Shown here in pieces: positions 31,839 through 36,867 of a stretch of 36,867 nt of DNA. A model generated the notes under the pieces. It did not search any database. It was given only the letters and a program-made list of their open reading frames with translations, and was not told the DNA's origin. The position numbers and the translations under genes were made by a program. The stretch's first letter is position 1. Each line of letters begins with the position of its first letter. This DNA is from Chara braunii (Eukaryota; Streptophyta; Charophyceae; Charales; Characeae): assembly GCA_003427395.1 (NCBI GenBank), contig BFEA01000007.1:3590343-3627209 (forward strand), written 5' to 3'.

Positions 31839-32338
31839 TCGTCGAAAGGTGGCCCCTTTTCTCTGCTTACAGTCCCGCACACGGAAACGAGGAGCAACGC
31901 TCAGTCTGCGTGTGCAAAGGTCCACGGCGATGGAAGCACCACACGCTGCCCGCGCAGTCGCAACGGCTTCGGGACGGAACCTCCGCTGCCGCTGAGCCTC
32001 TTTCCGCAGCACGCCGCCCTCGCGCCGCCAGCCACACGTCGTCGTCGTCGTCGCAGCAGTCATTCGAATTTCGAATTTCAAATGCCCACGCCCTTGGGGT
32101 GAAATTTCTTTTCGCGTCGCCCGTCGTGTGCCGTTTCCTGCCTCGCATCGCTGGACCACGCCGCCTCCACACGGACAAAAGAAGTTGGACCCCGCGATCG
32201 CTAATTTACGTATGACAACGGTCGCGGGGAAGCCACAAGGAAATATCCTCGGGGGAGGTCCCCAAGGATGAGTGGAACGACGCCGCAAATTCCCCTAAAA
32301 AAACACAAGGACATTTCCTTGTGGCTCAAGGAAACCGT
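31839..32338 (-). other. Transposase 5' leader and right subterminal region
   Basis: Non-coding DNA between the transposase start and the right TIR. It contains an extended (GTC)n run near 32,036-32,057 and the subterminal blocks shared with the left end. Long overlapping frames here are Arg/Ser-rich shadows. Confidence 0.5.
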
Positions 32339-32359
32339 AAGGAGTGTCTAACGAGGCCC
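32339..32359 (-). repeat. Right terminal inverted repeat
   Basis: Reverse complement of the left TIR over 21 bp. Imperfect homology continues inward to about 32,232. Confidence 0.9.
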
Positions 32360-32657
32360 TTTATCTACTTCCTTTCTCCGCGCACCCCTTCCTTTACTCG
32401 CGAGCCCGTTTTTTTCCCTTCGTGCTCGCTTCCCGGTTTTACGCATCCTCATTTCCCTCATAGTTCTTAAATAATTCCCTCACCACGGTCTGCTCCTCCG
32501 CACGGGCGATCTCCGTCATGCTGCATGGTACCTAGCACGATTGAGATCGTGGCGGGGTTTTCTCCTTCTCTTCTGCGAAGGCAAATCCTCTTTTTTGTAA
32601 ACAGAATCCGCCCTGGTTTCAAAGGCAGATTCATTCAACTGAAACTATCAAGAATAA

Positions 32658-33084
32658 GGGTCTGATCCCACACTACTTACGGTAAGTAAAAATATGAGTT
32701 TCGGGGAGTCCCACTTCTTTCTGTATGAGCAGGTCACGGAGTAGCTGGTGGGAGGGTGTGGAAACAGTTTCTATCGTGGCAGTTCGGGAGTGATCGCCGG
32801 CCCAAGAATCTGTCCCATTTTTCAAGAGAAGCCAACCCGTACCCTAGCGCTAAAAAGTTGGAGCAGCTTTTTGTTATTGTTTTTTTGTTTTTTTTTCCGT
32901 CACTCCCTCCTTTCCTCAGGTGATCCGCCACCCTCCCACATTATTGCGCTGCGAAGCCTGTAAAAGGGTCATTCTTTTCGGAGTTGTGGGATGCGATTTT
33001 CCTTTCACAGTTCGATAGGAGCGGGCCTGACTTTTCTGTTACTTTTACGACTTTTTCGTAAAAGAGACCAGTGGGATCAGACCC
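32658..33084. mobile_element. Tourist-like (PIF/Harbinger) MITE with TAA target duplication
   Basis: GGGTCTGATCCCAC (32,658-32,671) is perfectly inverted at 33,071-33,084. TAA flanks both outer sides (32,655-32,657 and 33,085-33,087), the 3-bp TWA target duplication of this superfamily. The element is 427 bp with no coding capacity. Near its right end is a hairpin, CTTTTACGA-CTTTT-TCGTAAAAG. The TIR differs from the 8.7-kb element beyond GGG, so it belongs to another subfamily. Confidence 0.93.
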
Positions 33085-33239
33085 TAACTACGGGATCGAA
33101 GAAAATTTATACTACTAAATAATAAGAAAAGAAAGAAAATGAATCTGACAATTCAAAAGAAAAAGGAAAATAATCTAACTACTATCTACCCCGTAGTGCC
33201 AACTGTCGAGCAGACAAACTAACTATAACTACTCGTAGC

Positions 33240-33278
33240 ACTAAGGTCGCGGGTTCAAGTCCCTGCCGCACGAGGTCG
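33240..33278 (+). other. tRNA-like B-box segment
   Basis: GGTTCAAGTCC matches the pol III B-box consensus. The flanks GGTCGCGG and CCTGCCGCACGA can form a T-arm with one bulged T. No A box or complete cloverleaf could be found upstream, so this is at most a tRNA fragment or SINE head. Confidence 0.3.
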
Positions 33279-33424
33279 AGGTTAAAGCGCGACCCCCTTA
33301 TATCAAATGGGCTAGCTCATGAGCACAACTGGGCAAATTCGATTCGTATATCTCCTATTTGACAATCTACCCCAAAACTGACCGAGCTAGCACACACTTC
33401 AGATAAAAGTGGAGCAGCCCAAAC

Positions 33425-33990
33425 CTATGTAGAGTGTTGGGGCTCAACCAACCTAGTAGCCTGAGCCCGTTTCTGAGTTTGTGTTTGTGCACGCTTGCCA
33501 GTCTGTGTACCTGTCTCAGTGATTGTTAGCTTGAGTGTGTGTGTGTCCCTCAAGGGCACTTGGTTGATCGGATGGCCCGAAGGGCTGGTATTTACCCGCA
33601 GCCGTGACATTGAGGGTTGAGGCGGGGAAAACACTCGAGTGGCGGGGAAAGAGGGTCGCCATACTTAAGAGCAGCTGAAAACGCTCTCAAGTAGTAGGTA
33701 GACCAATACCACACCAAGTAAGGTTAGACGTGTCGGGTACTCAAGGTCGAGCAGGAGAAAATAAAAGTTGGCATTTTTAGAGGCCCAGTACCAGTAGATA
33801 GGCAGGTACGAGGTCGGGTAGCCTGAATCTAAACCCTGTGCGGACGATATCAGAGTTTGCAACAGTGTCTCCCCCTGCAAAGGGACAAAGGCACCGGTTG
33901 CTTGGGTGGTCGCGTGGACACAAAGTCGCCACTTGAGAGGTGACTTCCTCTTTACATATGGGAGCCGGAGTTGGAGCCTTAACCCCACTC
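33425..33990 (+). repeat. Ty3/gypsy LTR fragment, inverted relative to 3.43-4.10 kb
   Basis: Its reverse complement follows the left copy in order: GGTTGCTTGGG, AGTTTGCAA, CTAAAAATGCCAACTTTTAT, CTCGAGTGTTTTCC and CCTCAATGTCACGGC-GGTAAATACC. The LTR start (TGTAATGACCC) is missing here and no pol lies nearby, so it is a truncated or solo remnant. Confidence 0.65.
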
Positions 33991-34979
33991 ATGGCATACG
34001 AGGAAAGACAAAGGTACTGATTGTCGTTACCTATTATGGTGCGCAGTGTGTTTCTCTTGGTTGCCCCGGCCGCACGACCGGGGTTATATTAATTTTTCAG
34101 TCGTCTTTAGTTTTTACGATGATGCGACCTACTGACTTTTCTATATCGGTCGGTCTGTCGCCCCTTGGCTCGTTCTAATTCATTTTTTCCTTACCGCCTG
34201 AGACTTTGACTAATTTAGATCGTGGTTGCCACATTTCGCGTGACCTCTTCGAGTTTTCTTATAACCCTCCGGGCCTTATGGGTGAAGACTTTTAACTTTG
34301 ATTAACCCTTACCTATTTTCGTGCACGTCGTATCACTGCATAATGCCACCTAGAAACCTCGGCCTCAGTGGTCGAGGAGTTTGCTTCACGACGCCATGCC
34401 AAAAAATTCTTACTTTTTACTCCAGACCGTCCTCGACAAAGTAACCAGCGTCGATACTGTATCGAATGCAAAATCATGAGGAAATACCCTTGTAAGGGTG
34501 TTTGCTCCGACACCGCCTTAATGGTCTATCTGTTAGGGTCATTGGTTTTGCTTCGCTACCACTCCTTCACCCTGAGTGTGATGACCTTCTCACCATCGTG
34601 TGTGACTGCCCTTATAAGTTTTGATTCTTAGGGTGCATTCACCCCCTCTGAGACCATCCCACTCCTAGTGGTTCAGCGACACGACATTACGCTGTGACAT
34701 GTTGTTCTCTTTTTCTTTCAGCACTAAGGCAATTGCCTCCCGTATTTTAAGATGTATCTTGCTACATTTCATTTTCTGTTGTTATTTAGAATGTATATAC
34801 CAAACATTTGTTTTTCATTTGACATTATGTAGCTTAGGCTGCATAACATGGACTCTGCATCCTATATTTCTCAACTCTCCTTGTTATAGAGTTCCACTGC
34901 TTTTGCGGATAGCGTGTTTATGGATTTTGCGATCCACTACAAGTCTGAGGATCGTGCAACGGACGTCTATTTGTCCTGA
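33991..34979. other. No recognised feature
   Basis: Nearly 1 kb of moderately AT-rich DNA with only short, unrelated frames. I see no gene, RNA or repeat end. Confidence 0.4.
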
Positions 34980-35345
34980 CCTACAACCAGGGCCTATTAG
35001 GTTATTTTGCATGTTCAGCCTATTGGACCAGGCCGTGGCCTGACCCCACAGGCCGTGTGCTCATTCAGTCCAGTCAAGTCATGCCCGGTACCACTGTCGG
35101 TACCAGTCCAGTCAAATCCAGTCAAATCCAGTCCAATCCAGTGTAGCCAATCCATTGGGGGTGTACCCCAGCTGAAGTTTGTTTCAACCTCATTCTTCAT
35201 TTTGCACACTTTGGAGTATGTGCCTATTGAGTCTGCGTCGGAGCTGCACTGTCCTTTCCAGCTCCATCTCCACTCTGTCACCCTCACCCCTTCGTCTCCA
35301 TCCCGACGGACCGCCATCCCAGCGGGTCAGCCACATTGCGGCCTT
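34980..35345 (+). repeat. LTR fragment, inverted relative to 20.33-20.65 kb
   Basis: It is homologous in inverted orientation to the LTR next to the initiator-Met primer site, including a (CCAGTCAAAT)-type short repeat at 35,105-35,145. It ends ...GCGGGTCAGCCACA at 35,345. No recognisable TGGTATCAGAGC follows, so the primer site is lost. Confidence 0.6.
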
Positions 35346-36085
35346 CAACATCGGATTTTGAGCTCTGCAATGAGTGACGGCGGGACTTAATTCGAAAACG
35401 AGATCCCACTTGCATACCTTTGCCTGTCGGTTCGAAAAGACATCGAGTAGCCCGTACGGAGGTTCATAGTACTTTTGGATTAGGTAGACGTTTGAAAACT
35501 GCGCGCACACATTTCCTTTGTCGTGTGGCGATGGTTGTTTCTCGCTAACGCTGGAATCACATGGGAGATTCTAGTTTTGTCCGTGTCTCCACACTCAATT
35601 ATCCAAAAATCATTGACACACCCCGTCTTGTTGTTCTTTCAGGGCCTTTTCTGCATTTTAATCACTCCGACCGGAAGACAGCATAGGGCCTGAGGTTGAA
35701 CGTCGCACACCTTTTGGTGTAGCCTGGTTTCAGACCGATTCCTTTTTGGCCTGAGAATAGACAGTAGAAGTAGATATAGACATGTAGTTTTAGGGGATAG
35801 TGAAAGTTCGGCTGGTCCAACTTAGGGGGAGTCGTTGAGATTGGAAGTTGCCAATAAATAAAGATGAGTAATGCTCTCAGTAAGTTCTCTCTCGATTAAA
35901 TTGTGAGGTCCACGACCTCAATCATTCTGTTATATGAACAAGTGGACCTGCTGCAGCTATGCTGAGGTGAATAACGATAACAAAACATTTTGCAGAACAC
36001 CCCAACCATCAGTTGGATCCAAATTTGCAATGTGCCCCAACCGGACGCTCCCCCACTTTGCAAAATGCCTCGGCAATTGCTAAGT
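35346..36085. other. No recognised feature
   Basis: Mixed-composition DNA without a convincing frame. A purine/T-rich part near 35,850 precedes the A-run. Confidence 0.4.
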
Positions 36086-36091
36086 TTTCGC

Positions 36092-36119
36092 AAAAAAAAA
36101 AAAAAAAAAAAAAAAAAAA
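36092..36119. repeat. Poly-A run
   Basis: About 28 A directly 5' of the repeat array. Confidence 0.97.
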
Positions 36120-36579
36120 CGTGTATATTTTCATGTTTTAGTGGTATACTCATTCGATTTTCCTCATCCTATCAATGAAAGTACACTCTCTCTCCCTCTC
36201 TCTCTTTCTCACTCACAAAAAAAAATAAAAATGTATATGTTCTAACGGTAGATTCATTCGATTTTGCTCATCCTATCGATGGGAGTACCCTCTCTCTTTC
36301 TCTCTCATACACACTTACACACACCCACAAAGTGAATTTTTGCATGTTCAAGTGGTAGATTCGTTAGATTTGGCTCATTGTATCGATGTAAGTACCCTCT
36401 CTCTCTCTCACACATAACAAAAATGTGTATATTTTCGTGTTCTAGCGGTAGATTGATTCAATTTTGCTCATCCTATCGACGAAACTACCCTCTCTCTCAC
36501 ACACACACACATGCACACAGTAGATTTTTGCATGTTCTAGCGGTAGATTTGTTAGATTTGGCTCATCGTATCGATGTAA

Positions 36580-36600
<21 letters not shown>
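36120..36600 (+). repeat. Tandem array of a SINE-body/microsatellite composite unit
   Basis: Five units of about 65-75 bp start near 36,121, 36,230, 36,331, 36,424 and 36,520, each followed by (CT)n and often (CA)n. Type A carries TGTATATTTTC...GATTTTGCTCATCCTATCG. Type B carries GAATTTTTGCATG or AGATTTTTGCATG, then GTTAGATTTGGCTCAT and CGATGTAAGTACC. The order is A, A, B, A, B. Confidence 0.75.

Positions 36601-36653
<53 letters not shown>
36583..36653. repeat. (CT)n microsatellite
   Basis: About 35 CT units, continuing into CTGT-rich and CA-rich sequence to 36,722. Confidence 0.98.
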
Positions 36654-36655
<2 letters not shown>

Positions 36656-36735
36656 AGTCTCAATCTCTCTGTCTGTCTGTCTCTCTCTCACTCTCTCTCT
36701 CTCTCACACACACAAACACACATAAACGTGTAATA

Positions 36736-36867
36736 GTGTATATTTCAATGTTCTCACTGAAGATTGATTCGATTTTGCTCATCCTATTGATGGACGTAGC
36801 GTGAGGCCAACCGCGGGGTTCGAAACTTACCTGTTGGCCAGTGCGTTGCTCAACCAATCGATATAAA
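36736..36867 (-). mobile_element. SINE-like repeat, most complete copy, cut by the window end
   Basis: On the minus strand it reads ATCGATTGGTTGAGCAACGC (A-box-like), ACTGGCCAACAGGTAAG, TTTCGAACCCCGCGG (B-box-like), GGCCTCACGCTACGTCC, AGGATGAGCAAAATCGAATC and ATATACAC. Box spacing of about 30 bp fits a tRNA-derived SINE head. Copies at 17.8, 18.2 and 22.9 kb share this order. Confidence 0.5.

Larger units (their letters stand above)
23655..32360. mobile_element. PIF/Harbinger-type DNA transposon, about 8.7 kb
   Basis: The left end GGGCCTCGTTAGACACTCCT (23,656-23,675) is matched exactly by the reverse complement of the right end (32,340-32,359), with one more matching base inward. Inside, three more blocks recur in the same order at both ends: TCGTTCCAC, TCCTTGGGGAC and ATTTCCTTGTGGC (left 23,704, 23,716 and 23,763; right, inverted, 32,280, 32,268 and 32,244). 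The flanks are TTT on both sides, with one extra G on the left, so the target duplication is unclear. It encodes a DDE transposase, a Myb-like protein and a third protein, all broken. Transposases of this superfamily usually need the Myb-like partner for DNA binding and nuclear import. Confidence 0.85.

Noticed and set aside
17702-36653. Regularly spaced repeats as CRISPR-like arrays
   Set aside because: Repeats are microsatellites or SINE-derived units with homologous, non-unique spacers, and the DNA is eukaryotic.

Overview
The window reads as a repeat-dominated nuclear segment from a plant-lineage eukaryote. I see no intact host gene. Evidence for this origin: a PIF/Harbinger element with its Myb-like partner gene, a Tourist-like MITE, chromodomain-type Ty3/gypsy pol remnants, retroelement primer-binding sites matching tRNA-Asp and initiator tRNA-Met, TTTAGGG-like telomeric motifs and long microsatellites. 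From memory, the Harbinger proteins look most like families expanded in charophyte algae such as Chara braunii. That species call is an inference and was not checked.

Layout. 1-640: (TG)n, (ATCA)n and poly-A microsatellites and a CpG-rich patch. 640-1620: broken minus-strand gag. 1.6-3.4 kb: no recognised gene. 3.43-6.33 kb: minus-strand Ty3/gypsy 3' LTR, polypurine tract and decayed pol. 6.5-10.1 kb: unrecognised minus-strand reading frames built from repeated modules. 10.2-12.2 kb: AT-rich leader-like DNA with four copies of a G/C hairpin motif and telomere-like repeats, ending at a tRNA-Asp-type primer-binding site (12190-12206). 12.2-17.6 kb: LTR-like or unassigned DNA with a degenerate minisatellite. 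17.7-18.3 kb: (GA)n plus two SINE-like copies around a 49-N gap. 18.3-20.3 kb: more hairpin motifs and a C-free purine tract. 20.3 kb: initiator-Met primer-binding site and LTR. 22,801-22,838: a Nextera mate-pair junction adapter left in the assembly.

The central find is 23,655-32,360, an 8.7-kb PIF/Harbinger-type element. Its ends are matching terminal inverted repeats with conserved subterminal blocks. It carries three coding units: a Myb/trihelix-like protein (+), a long unrecognised protein (+) and a DDE transposase (-). All three are broken. The stops inside the aligned frames are all TGA or TAG, which fits C-to-T decay. In known PIF/Harbinger elements the transposase cooperates with the Myb-like protein; the second protein would be an additional, unassigned cargo or accessory gene.

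Right of it lie a 427-bp MITE with perfect 14-bp ends and TAA target duplications, two LTR fragments inverted relative to copies at 3.4-4.1 and 20.3-20.65 kb, and an alternating SINE-body/microsatellite array running off the window end.
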